NCBI RefSeq assembly: GCF_014694455.1
Contig: NZ_JAAUWT010000011.1
Coordinates: 62,001-126,000, forward strand
DNA length: 64,000 bases
Reading direction: 5' to 3'
Source: Vibrio sp. S9_S30
GTDB taxonomy: Bacteria > Pseudomonadota > Gammaproteobacteria > Enterobacterales > Vibrionaceae
Part shown: piece after piece, positions 18,533 through 27,778 of the stretch
Layout of the letters: every line of letters starts with the position of its first letter
How positions within the stretch are numbered: the first letter of the stretch is position 1
Notes under the pieces: generated by a model
What the model was told of the DNA's origin: nothing
Database searches by the model: none
The model's input: the letters and a program-made list of their open reading frames with translations, nothing else
Program-made: the position numbers and the translations under genes

Positions 18533-19294
18533 ATGAAAACTTTAACTTTATTATTAATTGGAAGCGTATTTTCGGTAAGTGTGCAAGCGGCAAATATGTG
18601 GAGAACAGTATACGAACAACTTGATCTTGGGGGGCTAAAAACACCCAATGAGAAAGTGCATATCGAATGTCATTTCGATTTATTGTCAGTCAATTTAACC
18701 AGAGCTGATGACATTATAAAACTAAAAATGAATAAAAACCCGCATCGAAAACGTTGTGAATTTGCAATAAAGGATATTGTTAAGCGCGATACCCCTTTTA
18801 CGTTTTCTTTTGATTTCAAAACAAACGACAACTTTGCCCAGTACAACCAATGGCATAGCTACTTCCAGCTCCATTCAATACCCGATCAGGGTGAAGCTTG
18901 GCGCTGTCCAATCATGGCTCTTGAGTCGGTAAATGGTACGCTAAGAATGTTCAACCGTTGGGATGAGAATCCAATCTCAGTAACAAAGAATGGGTCATGT
19001 GGTGCAAAAGGTAACTCTATTCAATACAGAACAATATTTAGCGACTATCACTACGAACCAAATACTTGGTATAACATTGAAATCAGCGGTGAGCTTTCAC
19101 ATAACAAAGATGCGTGCTTAACAGTGAAAATGAACGATGAAATATTATCCGATGTATGTGGACCAAATACCTACAATGATATTAAAAAGCCTTACATCAA
19201 ATTCGGTATCTACAAACCGACATCTTGGGAAACGGACGATGAAGAAATTGAATTGAGTATTAAAAACATTCGTTACCACGAACTCGCAAACTAA
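18533..19294 (+). CDS. Secreted heparin-lyase-I-like (jelly-roll) protein
   Basis: A 253-residue protein with a clear signal peptide (cleavage after SVQA). The mature part resembles the polysaccharide-lyase fold family of heparin lyase I: FTFSFDFKTND, WHSYFQLHS, CPIMALES and near the end WYNIEISGEL and YIKFGIYKP. Several Cys could form periplasmic or extracellular disulfides. A role in cleaving or binding an acidic polysaccharide (host glycosaminoglycan or algal) is inferred; the catalytic residues cannot be confirmed from the family pattern. It stands alone after a long AT-rich region and is followed by a strong terminator. Confidence 0.55.
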   Translation: MKTLTLLLIGSVFSVSVQAANMWRTVYEQLDLGGLKTPNEKVHIECHFDLLSVNLTRADDIIKLKMNKNPHRKRCEFAIKDIVKRDTPFTFSFDFKTNDNFAQYNQWHSYFQLHSIPDQGEAWRCPIMALESVNGTLRMFNRWDENPISVTKNGSCGAKGNSIQYRTIFSDYHYEPNTWYNIEISGELSHNKDACLTVKMNDEILSDVCGPNTYNDIKKPYIKFGIYKPTSWETDDEEIELSIKNIRYHELAN

Positions 19295-19310
19295 AAGAAC
19301 AAGAAAAATA

Positions 19311-19344
19311 AAACGCCGCACTCGTATCAGTGCGGCGTTTTATT
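19311..19344 (+). terminator. Rho-independent terminator, lyase-like gene / pdxH
   Basis: AAACGCCGCAC pairs perfectly with GTGCGGCGTTT around an 8-base loop and is followed by TATTTTAG. A/T flanks on both sides make it usable by the converging pdxH transcript as well. Confidence 0.85.
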
Positions 19345-19386
19345 TTAGTTTTATGCGCCAAATGAACTTGAGTATATTGCACTACA

Positions 19387-20022
19387 TTATGGCGCTAATC
19401 GATCTATCGACCACCCTTCATCATCGCGCGAAAATAAGAAGCGATCATGAAGACGATGCTCACCACCTTGCCAAAATTCCATGCTTTCAGGCTTCACCCG
19501 AAAGCCCCCCCAGAACGTCGGAACCGGAATTTCTCCGTCCTCAAACTGCTTTTTTAATTCCATATATTTACTGATGAGCATACTGCGCGCTGACAATCGG
19601 CTACTTTGTCGACTGGCAATCGCCGCAATTTGGCTCTCTTTAGGCCGAGAACTGAAATACTTCATGTTCTCCATAGCCGTCAGCTTTTGCGCGACACCAG
19701 TAATATGCACTTGTCTTTCTAGTGGGTGCCAAGGGAAATGAAGGCTAATCTTACTGTGATTATCGAGCTGGCGGGCCTTACGGCTACCTAAATTGGTATA
19801 AAAGACGAACCCCTCTTTATCGACATTTTTTAGTAGCACAATTCTTTGAAAGGGCATGCCATTTTCATCAACAGTCGCAACGGTCATCGCCGTCGGATCG
19901 GTCAATTTGGCATCTACCGCTTGCTGAAGCCACACATTAAATTGATCAATCGGATCCGATTTCAAATCTCGACGCCTTAAGCCGTCTTTTGTGTATTCAC
20001 GGCGAATATCTGAAAGTTCCAT
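19387..20022 (-). CDS. pdxH: Pyridoxamine 5'-phosphate oxidase PdxH
   Basis: FMN-dependent oxidase making pyridoxal 5'-phosphate from pyridoxamine or pyridoxine phosphate, the last step of vitamin B6 synthesis and salvage. At 211 residues it has the usual length, with family motifs [22 protein letters not shown] (FMN phosphate contacts), [19 protein letters not shown] and the C-terminal [13 protein letters not shown] and IDRLAP end. Monocistronic by context: convergent with the lyase-like gene and divergent from lapC. Confidence 0.96.
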   Translation of the reverse strand: MELSDIRREYTKDGLRRRDLKSDPIDQFNVWLQQAVDAKLTDPTAMTVATVDENGMPFQRIVLLKNVDKEGFVFYTNLGSRKARQLDNHSKISLHFPWHPLERQVHITGVAQKLTAMENMKYFSSRPKESQIAAIASRQSSRLSARSMLISKYMELKKQFEDGEIPVPTFWGGFRVKPESMEFWQGGEHRLHDRFLFSRDDEGWSIDRLAP

Positions 20023-20315
20023 TTCGACTCCTTCTGGTTTCCGATGATTTTGCGCCTAAGGATAGGGGAACTCAAGCCCTTTTTCGTCCGGTTTTCCTCG
20101 CCGCCATATGCCTTCATCGAATCTAAAAACAAGCACGTTGAGGCGACTCACTGCCACCTTGATATGTGAATGTATTTAGTTGAGGTATAATTAAATGAAC
20201 AAGTTAACAATTTACTCATCAAATCTAAAGATTCACAAGCGTTAGTACGAAAATTGCTTCAAGATGAAACACACAAGTTTTTGTTAAACCGCCTGATTGG
20301 TTGCAAGGGAAATAC

Positions 20316-21707
20316 ATGGACACCAAGAGCCTGAGAAAACTAGACTCAAGAGAGCTGGACTACGTAGATGATAAAACAGCCGCTTTACTTCTGAATACAC
20401 CAAGTAGTGCTAGAATTCTTCTTTGGGGGATCGTGCTGTTTTTCGTTATTGCCATTGGGTGGGCTGCTTGGGCGAAAATTGATAAGGTGACAGTAGGTCA
20501 AGGCAAGGTTATCCCTTCTTCACAGCTACAAGTGGTTCAAAACCTTGAAGGGGGATTGGTTAAGAAAATCTTAGTTCGCGAAGGTGAAATGGTCGAAAAA
20601 GGGCAACAACTTCTTCTGATTGATGACACGAGGTTTCGTTCTGATTTTCGTGAAAGAGAGCAACAAGTCACCAACCTTACCGCCAACGTGTTGCAATTAT
20701 CTGCATCCATCTCGAGCATAAAAGTCCGAGACGATCTGGATCTGGAAAACTGGCAAGACAGTGTTGTGATAGAAAACGATAAGCTGATCTTCCCAGAACC
20801 ACTGGCTGAAAATGATCCTCAATTGGTCGCGCGCCAATTTGCGGAATATCGACAAGATCTCAACAACTTAAAAAACCAAGTCTCCGTACTCGATCAGCAA
20901 GTAAAACAAAAGCTTCAAGATCTTGTCGAAATCAAAGCCCGAATAACCAACCTACAACGAAGTTACGACTTCGCTAAAAAAGAACTCGATATTACCAAGC
21001 CATTGGCGACAGAAGGCATCGTCCCTCGAATCGAATTACTAAAATTAGAACGCCAACTCAACGATACGGGGCGAGAACTCATGTCGACTGAGCTCAAAGT
21101 GCCAGTGCTCACATCTGCCATCCGAGAAGCAATCTTAAGCAGAATAGATGCCGCCCTGAAATTTCGTTCTGAGCAACAAGAAAAGCTCAACCAAGCGCAG
21201 GATAAATTATCTTCGTTAACAGAATCCACGGTCGGACTTGAAGACAGAGTCAATCGCACCATTGTCGTGTCTCCCGTGACTGGCACAATTAAAAAAATGT
21301 ACACCAATACCGTAGGCGGCGTGATTCAACCTGGGATGGATTTAGTGGAAATTGTACCGACCGAGGATACTCTACTGGTTGAAGCCAAAATTGCCCCGCA
21401 AGATATTGCCTTTTTAAGACCGGGTCTACCTGCTATCGTTAAATTCAGTGCTTATGATTTTACTCGATACGGTGGGCTGGAAGGCATCTTGGAACACATC
21501 AGTGCCGACACCATCCAAGACGAAGAGGGCAACAGCTTTTACCTTGTCCGCGTGCGCACTCGGCAAGACAGATTTGGCCATTCAGAACAGCTGCCAATCA
21601 TTCCTGGAATGACGACATCGGTCGATATCATTACCGGAAAACGTTCTGTTCTGGACTATCTATTGAAACCTATCTCACGCGCCCAACAAACAGCCTTACG
21701 AGAATAA
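20316..21707 (+). CDS. lapC: Type I secretion membrane-fusion protein LapC
   Basis: HlyD-family periplasmic adaptor of a type I secretion system, 463 residues: a short cytoplasmic N-terminus, one membrane helix (about 35-60, ILLWGIVLFFVIAIGWAAW), a biotinyl-lipoyl-like half (VVQNLEGGLVKKILVREGE), a long coiled coil (about 105-300) and the C-terminal beta domain (RTIVVSPVTGTIKKMY). The ATG at 20316 with AAGGGA just upstream is preferred to the TTG at 20301. First gene of lapC-lapG-lapD-lapB; with LapB and an outer-membrane TolC-like protein it should export a giant RTX adhesin. Confidence 0.9.
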   Translation: MDTKSLRKLDSRELDYVDDKTAALLLNTPSSARILLWGIVLFFVIAIGWAAWAKIDKVTVGQGKVIPSSQLQVVQNLEGGLVKKILVREGEMVEKGQQLLLIDDTRFRSDFREREQQVTNLTANVLQLSASISSIKVRDDLDLENWQDSVVIENDKLIFPEPLAENDPQLVARQFAEYRQDLNNLKNQVSVLDQQVKQKLQDLVEIKARITNLQRSYDFAKKELDITKPLATEGIVPRIELLKLERQLNDTGRELMSTELKVPVLTSAIREAILSRIDAALKFRSEQQEKLNQAQDKLSSLTESTVGLEDRVNRTIVVSPVTGTIKKMYTNTVGGVIQPGMDLVEIVPTEDTLLVEAKIAPQDIAFLRPGLPAIVKFSAYDFTRYGGLEGILEHISADTIQDEEGNSFYLVRVRTRQDRFGHSEQLPIIPGMTTSVDIITGKRSVLDYLLKPISRAQQTALRE

Positions 21708-21812
21708 ATGGGGGTATACATTGAATAACGATTTGGAGAAAACATTTGTTATTTATCGACTACTTGGTCCGTGGCATTGCCTCACAAACCCAGTGAACCG
21801 TCTTGATTGTTG

Positions 21813-22493
21813 ATGGCGATTAACCGAATAAAAGCAGGCGCATTATTAACGTGCCTGTTGTCACTTCCCTTCACCTCAGTCGCTCTCAATACGAAAGAGC
21901 AGGGCTGGGTAGACGCTGTTCGAAACACATACGGTGAACGCGCAGCGCAACGCGTTATCGCTTGGCGTAATGGCATTGCCGATTTCCACAGTTTGAAAGA
22001 AAAAGATCAACTTGGCGCCGTCAATAAGTTCTTCAACCAGTTGTATTTTGTCGACGATATCAAGTTGTGGGGGAAAAAAGACTATTGGGCTACCCCTCTA
22101 GAATTTTTAGGAAGTGCAGCTGGTGACTGTGAAGATTTCACAATTGCGAAGTATTTCTCATTGATTGAGCTTGGAGTCCCAGATAAGAAGCTGCGCTTAG
22201 TGTACGTTAAAGCGATTGAATTAAATCAATTTCACATGGTTTTAGCGTATTACCAAACACCAAGTTCACAGCCTTTGATTTTGGACAACCTCATTCCAGA
22301 CATTAAGCCAGCATCGAAGCGCAAAGACTTACTACCTATTTACAGTTTTAACGGTAAAAATCTATGGTTAATGAAAGAAAAAGCCAGTGGTAAGTTAGCA
22401 GGAAAATCCTCTCGCTTGAGCTTATGGAACGACTTACGCTCACGCGAACAAAAATTGAAATTAAATAAACCCATTGTTAATTATGATGAGTAA
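21813..22493 (+). CDS. lapG: Periplasmic adhesin protease LapG
   Basis: Bacterial transglutaminase-like cysteine protease, about 226 residues, with a signal peptide and the Cys-His-Asp triad in GDCEDFTIAK, FHMVLAYY and LILDNL. In Pseudomonas, LapG cuts the N-terminus of the surface adhesin LapA and releases cells from biofilms unless LapD holds it inactive. The ATG at 21813 follows two TTG codons that could also initiate. Its stop lies 5 bp before lapD, so the protease and its inhibitor receptor are co-translated. Confidence 0.92.
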   Translation: MAINRIKAGALLTCLLSLPFTSVALNTKEQGWVDAVRNTYGERAAQRVIAWRNGIADFHSLKEKDQLGAVNKFFNQLYFVDDIKLWGKKDYWATPLEFLGSAAGDCEDFTIAKYFSLIELGVPDKKLRLVYVKAIELNQFHMVLAYYQTPSSQPLILDNLIPDIKPASKRKDLLPIYSFNGKNLWLMKEKASGKLAGKSSRLSLWNDLRSREQKLKLNKPIVNYDE

Positions 22494-22498
22494 GCACC

Positions 22499-24409
22499 AT
22501 GACCCTATATAGACAGCTAGTCGCTTGGATGTTGGCAGTATTTCTACTGTTAATAACCTCAGTCTTTGCGATTGAGTTTAACACCACGCGTAATTTCTTG
22601 GAGCAAGCACAACGCTCTGAGGTGAACAATACCATCAACACCGTCGGGCTCGCGTTAGCACCTTATCTTGAAAATCAGGATGAAGTGGCTGTGGAGTCCG
22701 TCATCAATGCCTTGTTTGATGGCAGCTCATATTCAGCAGTCAGGCTCATCTTCCTTAGTAACGACAAGGAAATCGTTCGAACCTACCCTATTAAAAATCA
22801 CAACGTTCCAGGGTGGTTCACTAATTTAGATTTGTTTAGGACAATTCATGATCGCCGCGTCGTTACCAGTGGATGGCTCCAACTGGCCGAAGTAGAAATC
22901 ATCAGCCACCCTGGCGATGCCTACTTCCAACTTTGGCAAGCACTCACTAGCTTAGTCACACTCTTTACAGGAATCTTCATCATTGGTGCGGTGGTGATTT
23001 CTGCGGTGGTAAGACGGGCACTCACTCCACTTACGCTTATCATTCATAAAATGCAAGAAGTCGCCAACAACAACTTTGGTGAACCACTTGAACGCCCACG
23101 AACTCGGGATTTGATTGCCGTTGTCGATGGCATTAATACGATGTCAGCTCAAGTCGAAAAAAGCTTTAAAGCGCAAGCGAGAGAGGCACAACAATTACGA
23201 GAAAGAGCGTACATGGATCCGGTATCGCAACTGGGTAACCGTTCATTCTTCATTGGTCAGCTAAACACATGGCTAAGTGAATCTGCGATTGGCGGGGTCG
23301 CCATATTGCAAGCCACCTTTATAAAAGAAGCCTACGATGACGAAGGCTACGAAATTGGCGACAACCTAGTGAAAGAGTTGGCTGACTTGCTTAGAGCAAC
23401 AACATCGTATCCCAATGTCACCATTGCACGTATTAATACAGCCGAGTTTGGCTTTATTCTGCCTAACTTAGAAGAAAGTGAACTGCGCATGGTGTCGGAA
23501 AGCATCATGAATTACACCCAAGATATCCGCCCAGATCCGACTGGTACCGCACCATCCGCCGCTTTCTTAGGCGTGGTGTATAACGAAAACCAAAAGAATA
23601 CGACTGAGATTCTGTCTTTAGTTGATAACGCCCTATCAAAAGCACACGCTCATCCAGAGAAAACCTACGGTTTCGTTACTGATGAACAAAACCATGTCCT
23701 TCTCGGAAAACAGCAATGGCGTACTTTGGTTGAAGAAGCCATCAGCAACCAATGGGTGGAGTTTAAGCTACAGAATGCAAGCACCACAACGGGTGCGACA
23801 TATCACCGTGAGGTTTTCTCCGCGATTGAGAAAAACGGTGAACGCTTTACCGCCAACCAATATCTGTTTGCGTTGGAACAATTAAATGCGGGACATATCT
23901 TTGACCAATTCGTTATCGTCACCATGCTAGATAAGCTTCGCAGCCAAGAAATCACGGATACCTTAGCGATTAACTTAACCATCAGCAGTGTCACAGAACC
24001 AAGCTTTATTCGTTGGCTTACCCAAACACTGACTAAGAGCAGTGCGCTGGCAAGCAAACTGCATTTTGAGATCCCTGAGTCTTGCTTCATCAACCACCAG
24101 CACCACACCGCTTTGATTTGTCATGCGATTCGTAGTGCTGGGGCGGATTTTGGTGTGGATAATTACGGTCGTCATTTCCACTCTTTGGAGTACATCAATG
24201 AATTTAGGCCGGCTTACGTTAAGCTGGATTACCTGTACACCCACCAAATTGATGATGAAAAGCAGAAGTATACGCTCACTTCAATCTCACGAACTGCGCA
24301 TAACCTTGGCATAAAAACCATCGCGTCGCGTGTTGAAACACAAGCACAGCTGGATTTTCTTTCTGAGCACTTTATTGAAGCATTCCAAGGCTTCATTGTT
24401 GATAAATAA
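22499..24409 (+). CDS. lapD: c-di-GMP receptor LapD (degenerate GGDEF-EAL)
   Basis: A 636-residue inner-membrane receptor: N-terminal helix, periplasmic LapD/MoxY-type domain (about 25-150, with the conserved GWF/SGWLQLAEVEI region), second helix (about 155-175), HAMP, then GGDEF and EAL domains. Both catalytic motifs are lost: NTAEFGF replaces RxGGDEF, and the EAL domain lacks the metal-binding set (EIPESCF in place of ExxE with downstream DDFG; VDNYG seen). It should therefore bind c-di-GMP without making or cleaving it and sequester LapG when c-di-GMP is high. Confidence 0.92.
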   Translation: MTLYRQLVAWMLAVFLLLITSVFAIEFNTTRNFLEQAQRSEVNNTINTVGLALAPYLENQDEVAVESVINALFDGSSYSAVRLIFLSNDKEIVRTYPIKNHNVPGWFTNLDLFRTIHDRRVVTSGWLQLAEVEIISHPGDAYFQLWQALTSLVTLFTGIFIIGAVVISAVVRRALTPLTLIIHKMQEVANNNFGEPLERPRTRDLIAVVDGINTMSAQVEKSFKAQAREAQQLRERAYMDPVSQLGNRSFFIGQLNTWLSESAIGGVAILQATFIKEAYDDEGYEIGDNLVKELADLLRATTSYPNVTIARINTAEFGFILPNLEESELRMVSESIMNYTQDIRPDPTGTAPSAAFLGVVYNENQKNTTEILSLVDNALSKAHAHPEKTYGFVTDEQNHVLLGKQQWRTLVEEAISNQWVEFKLQNASTTTGATYHREVFSAIEKNGERFTANQYLFALEQLNAGHIFDQFVIVTMLDKLRSQEITDTLAINLTISSVTEPSFIRWLTQTLTKSSALASKLHFEIPESCFINHQHHTALICHAIRSAGADFGVDNYGRHFHSLEYINEFRPAYVKLDYLYTHQIDDEKQKYTLTSISRTAHNLGIKTIASRVETQAQLDFLSEHFIEAFQGFIVDK

Positions 24410-24428
24410 GTTTTAAGGTCTATCAAGA

Positions 24429-26540
24429 ATGCAAGATCCGTTGTTGAACTCGCTGGTGTACATTAGCCGCTATTATGGCATGTCGAATTCACCTGAAGCA
24501 CTCGTAAGTGGTTTACCGTTAGCAGACGGTAAGCTAACGCCATACTTATTTCCACGCTCTGCTGAAAGAGCGGGCTTAGTCGCTCGTGAAAATCACACCG
24601 AATTTGAAAGGATACCGGAACTGATTCTGCCAGCAATATTGCTTCTCAAGGGGGGGGAGGCTTGTGTACTGGTTAGCATAAACCGAGAGACACAAGAAGC
24701 GGAAGTGGTGACATCTGACTCCCACTTTATGCCAATATCGCTGCCCCTCGAGGAATTGAAACAGCTTTATACGGGGCGCTACTTTCTGGTTAAGAAACAA
24801 TTTCGCTACGATGAACGCTCTCCAGAAGTACTAAAACCACGTGACGGTCATTGGTTTTGGAGCACCTTGCTCGAATCCAAACACATTTACCGTGACGTAT
24901 TGATTGCTTCCATTCTTATCAATCTCTTTGCCATTGCGGCACCGATGTTTACTCGCTTAGTGTACGACAAAGTGGTGCCCAATCTCGCGTTTGAATCCCT
25001 ATGGGTGTTGGCGTCTGGTATTTTTCTCGTTTTCCTTTTTGACTTCCTCCTTAAGTCGCTACGGAGTTACTTCATTGATGTTGCGGGTAAGAAATCCGAT
25101 GTTCTCATTTCATCGAAATTATTCAGCAAAGTCATGGGCATTCGAATGGAATCCCGCCCAGCCTCCGTCGGCGCATTTGCAAGGCACCTACAAGAATTTG
25201 AATCGATCAGAGAGTTCTTTACCTCTGCGACGGTCTCTTCATTGATAGATCTCCCCTTTGCGATTCTGTTTCTGGTGGTCATTTGGTTAGTGGCCGGTAA
25301 TCTCGTGATCGTCCCTATTGTTGGCATCCTGATTCTGATCATTCATGCAATGCTTATCCAAGGTCCTTTGAGAAAAAGCATCGAAGAAGGTTCACGTCTG
25401 GCTTCTCAAAAATACGCCAACCTGATTGAAAGCCTTGCTGGTCTTGAGACGGTAAAAGTCTTCGGTGCGCAAAGCCAATTCCAATATCGCTGGGAGGAAG
25501 CGGTAGCGCATATGTCGAACTGGAACATCAAGAGCCGCCGCATTACCGACTCGATTCAAAACGCGGCGGGCTTTATCCAGCAAACAGCAAATATTGGTAT
25601 GATCATTGTGGGTGTATACCTGATTGCAGAAGGTGAACTGAGTATGGGGGGCTTAATCGCCGCCACGATGCTGAGTGGTCGCGCCGTCGGTCCTCTGGTG
25701 CAACTGTCGCTGCTTTCTACCCGATACAACCAAGCAAAATCTTCCATGTCTATCATCGAACAAGTGATGTCGATGCCAGACGAACAAGAAGAAGGCAAAC
25801 GTTATATCCATCGCCCAATCATTCAAGGCAAAATCGAACTTGATCGCGTGACCTTTCACTACCCAGGTTCCGAACTCGCCTCGGTACGAGACGTGAGCAT
25901 TTGTATCAACCCAGGTGAGAAAGTGGCGATCATTGGCCGAATTGGTTCAGGGAAAACGACGATAGAACGTCTCATCATGGGGCTTTATCAACCCAATGAA
26001 GGCAATGTCCGAATCGACGATACGGACATTGCTCAGCTGCACCACGCAGATGTACGCCGAAATATTGGTTGTGTACCGCAAGATATCACCCTGTTCTTTG
26101 GCTCGATTCGAGACAACATTACGCTTGGTCAACCTTTAGTGGATGACAGAGAGGTATTGGATGCCGCAAACCGCGGTGGCGTGACGGTATTTACTCAACA
26201 AGATCCCGCAGGGCTTGAAAGGCAGGTGGGTGAAGGGGGGCTTTTACTGTCTGGCGGTCAACGTCAGTCCGTTGCCATATCGCGAGCGTTCCTAGGTCGA
26301 CCTCCGGTTCTACTGATGGATGAACCGACCAGCTCCATGGATAACCGCTCAGAAATGCACATCAAACATCAGCTCACCAGCTTGAAGAAAAGTGAAACAC
26401 TGATTTTGATTACGCATAAGACCTCCATGCTTGATGTCGTAGACCGTGTGATTGTCATGGAGAAAGGCGCAGTGGTCGCCGACGGACCAAAAGAACAAGT
26501 CCTCAACAACTTGAAACGAGGGCGCATTAGAGTCTCCTAA
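24429..26540 (+). CDS. lapB: Type I secretion ABC exporter LapB
   Basis: A 703-residue exporter: an N-terminal C39-like domain without the catalytic Cys (LVYISRYYG at the expected place, a 'CLD' domain used for RTX substrate docking), a six-helix membrane domain (about 150-430) and an ATPase with Walker A GRIGSGKTT, signature LSGGQRQSV and Walker B VLLMDEPTSSMD. It secretes the adhesin together with LapC. Last gene of the operon, 19 bp after lapD, followed by a terminator; neither the adhesin nor a dedicated TolC-like lapE is in the window. Confidence 0.92.
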   Translation: MQDPLLNSLVYISRYYGMSNSPEALVSGLPLADGKLTPYLFPRSAERAGLVARENHTEFERIPELILPAILLLKGGEACVLVSINRETQEAEVVTSDSHFMPISLPLEELKQLYTGRYFLVKKQFRYDERSPEVLKPRDGHWFWSTLLESKHIYRDVLIASILINLFAIAAPMFTRLVYDKVVPNLAFESLWVLASGIFLVFLFDFLLKSLRSYFIDVAGKKSDVLISSKLFSKVMGIRMESRPASVGAFARHLQEFESIREFFTSATVSSLIDLPFAILFLVVIWLVAGNLVIVPIVGILILIIHAMLIQGPLRKSIEEGSRLASQKYANLIESLAGLETVKVFGAQSQFQYRWEEAVAHMSNWNIKSRRITDSIQNAAGFIQQTANIGMIIVGVYLIAEGELSMGGLIAATMLSGRAVGPLVQLSLLSTRYNQAKSSMSIIEQVMSMPDEQEEGKRYIHRPIIQGKIELDRVTFHYPGSELASVRDVSICINPGEKVAIIGRIGSGKTTIERLIMGLYQPNEGNVRIDDTDIAQLHHADVRRNIGCVPQDITLFFGSIRDNITLGQPLVDDREVLDAANRGGVTVFTQQDPAGLERQVGEGGLLLSGGQRQSVAISRAFLGRPPVLLMDEPTSSMDNRSEMHIKHQLTSLKKSETLILITHKTSMLDVVDRVIVMEKGAVVADGPKEQVLNNLKRGRIRVS

Positions 26541-26585
26541 TCATTCTCTTTGATACGGACACATCAAGATCAATTTGTAATGGAT

Positions 26586-26611
26586 GCCCTCTCAAACTAA
26601 GAGGGCTTTTT
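26586..26611 (+). terminator. Rho-independent terminator after lapB
   Basis: GCCCTCT-CAAACTA-AGAGGGC followed by TTTTTATT, about 45 bp after the lapB stop. Confidence 0.85.
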
Positions 26612-26654
26612 ATTGCCCTCGGCAACCAGACCCTCTCGTGCAACCGAGCGCGTC

Positions 26655-27611
26655 TTACAATCTTACAACGACACTCCCAGCCTTGTGCCCTTCTTCCACA
26701 CGACGGTGGGCTTCCGCCAATTTGTCGAATTCATAAATCGAATCAATGACGGGTTTTAATTCACTGGTATCAATCAGCGTTCTTATGTGATTCATATCGA
26801 TCTGAGTTTCGATGGCTAAACCACACACCACTTTTCTTCGCCCCCAAATTCGAGTAGTCAGCATACGATAAAAGTCGGCAAGACCAGCCGATGCAGCCAG
26901 CCAAACACCCTCTTTAGTCAGCAGATGCTGGCACGCTGAATAGTTTAGATGACCAATCGTGTCATAAATAATGTCGAACTCTCCGGTTCGATCTTCAACC
27001 GCCTTTTCTGTGTAATCCCACACATGATGAGCACCGAGGGATTGCACAAGTGCTTTCTTTGCGATTTGGCAGACGGCGGTCACTTCCATGCCTTTGTTTA
27101 CCGCAATCTGAATACCGTAACTACCCAGTGCGCCACCCGCACCGTTGATAAGTATTCGCAAGTTTGGGCGTATTGACGTCCGATGATGCAAAAAATACCA
27201 AGAAGCTGTCGCACCAAAAGGGATGGAAGCCGCTTGTTCAAACGTTAAACTGCGTGGCATATGCGTTACGGCTGCAGTTTCATCAAGCACCAAATACTCC
27301 GCATGCGCCCCCATTTCGGTTCCCGTACCACCAAAAACGCGATCTCCAACCTTAAATTGAGTAACCGATTCTCCGACAGATGCTATCTCCCCTGAAAACT
27401 CAGTCCCGAGTACTTGTTTCTTAGGTATGAATAGCCCATTAAACAAACGCACAACCCATGGATCGGCTTTTCGCATACGAACATCGGCAGAGGACACCGT
27501 TGTTGCCCGTACTTTAATCAAAATCTGCTGTTTGTCGATGACTGGAATATCCAACGTCTTTACCTGCAAAACGTCGGCATTCCCATAACGCTCATATACC
27601 ATCGCTTTCAT
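26655..27611 (-). CDS. NAD(P)-dependent medium-chain dehydrogenase, quinone-oxidoreductase type
   Basis: A 318-residue zinc-independent MDR-superfamily oxidoreductase. Seen: GroES-like N-terminal domain (about 25-120, VLGTEFSGEIASVGESV), a Rossmann domain with the AGGALGSYGIQ nucleotide-binding loop and FGATASWYF at the domain junction. Catalytic zinc ligands of alcohol dehydrogenases are missing. It is divergent from an AraC-family gene across 167 bp, which could regulate it. Likely substrates are quinones or reactive carbonyls; this is family-level inference. Confidence 0.8.
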   Translation of the reverse strand: MKAMVYERYGNADVLQVKTLDIPVIDKQQILIKVRATTVSSADVRMRKADPWVVRLFNGLFIPKKQVLGTEFSGEIASVGESVTQFKVGDRVFGGTGTEMGAHAEYLVLDETAAVTHMPRSLTFEQAASIPFGATASWYFLHHRTSIRPNLRILINGAGGALGSYGIQIAVNKGMEVTAVCQIAKKALVQSLGAHHVWDYTEKAVEDRTGEFDIIYDTIGHLNYSACQHLLTKEGVWLAASAGLADFYRMLTTRIWGRRKVVCGLAIETQIDMNHIRTLIDTSELKPVIDSIYEFDKLAEAHRRVEEGHKAGSVVVRL

Positions 27612-27778
27612 TCTTTATCTTCCGAGCTGATTCACTTCCCTTCACTTTAAAGCGGCACAGAAACCATAACTTGATAGTTTGTGCGGTACTGGTTATTTTT
27701 TAAATGAAATACCCATTTAGCGCGAATCGCGATTTAACTCAAATCGCTACTTAGCTCAAATCACTTTGGAAGGACAAC

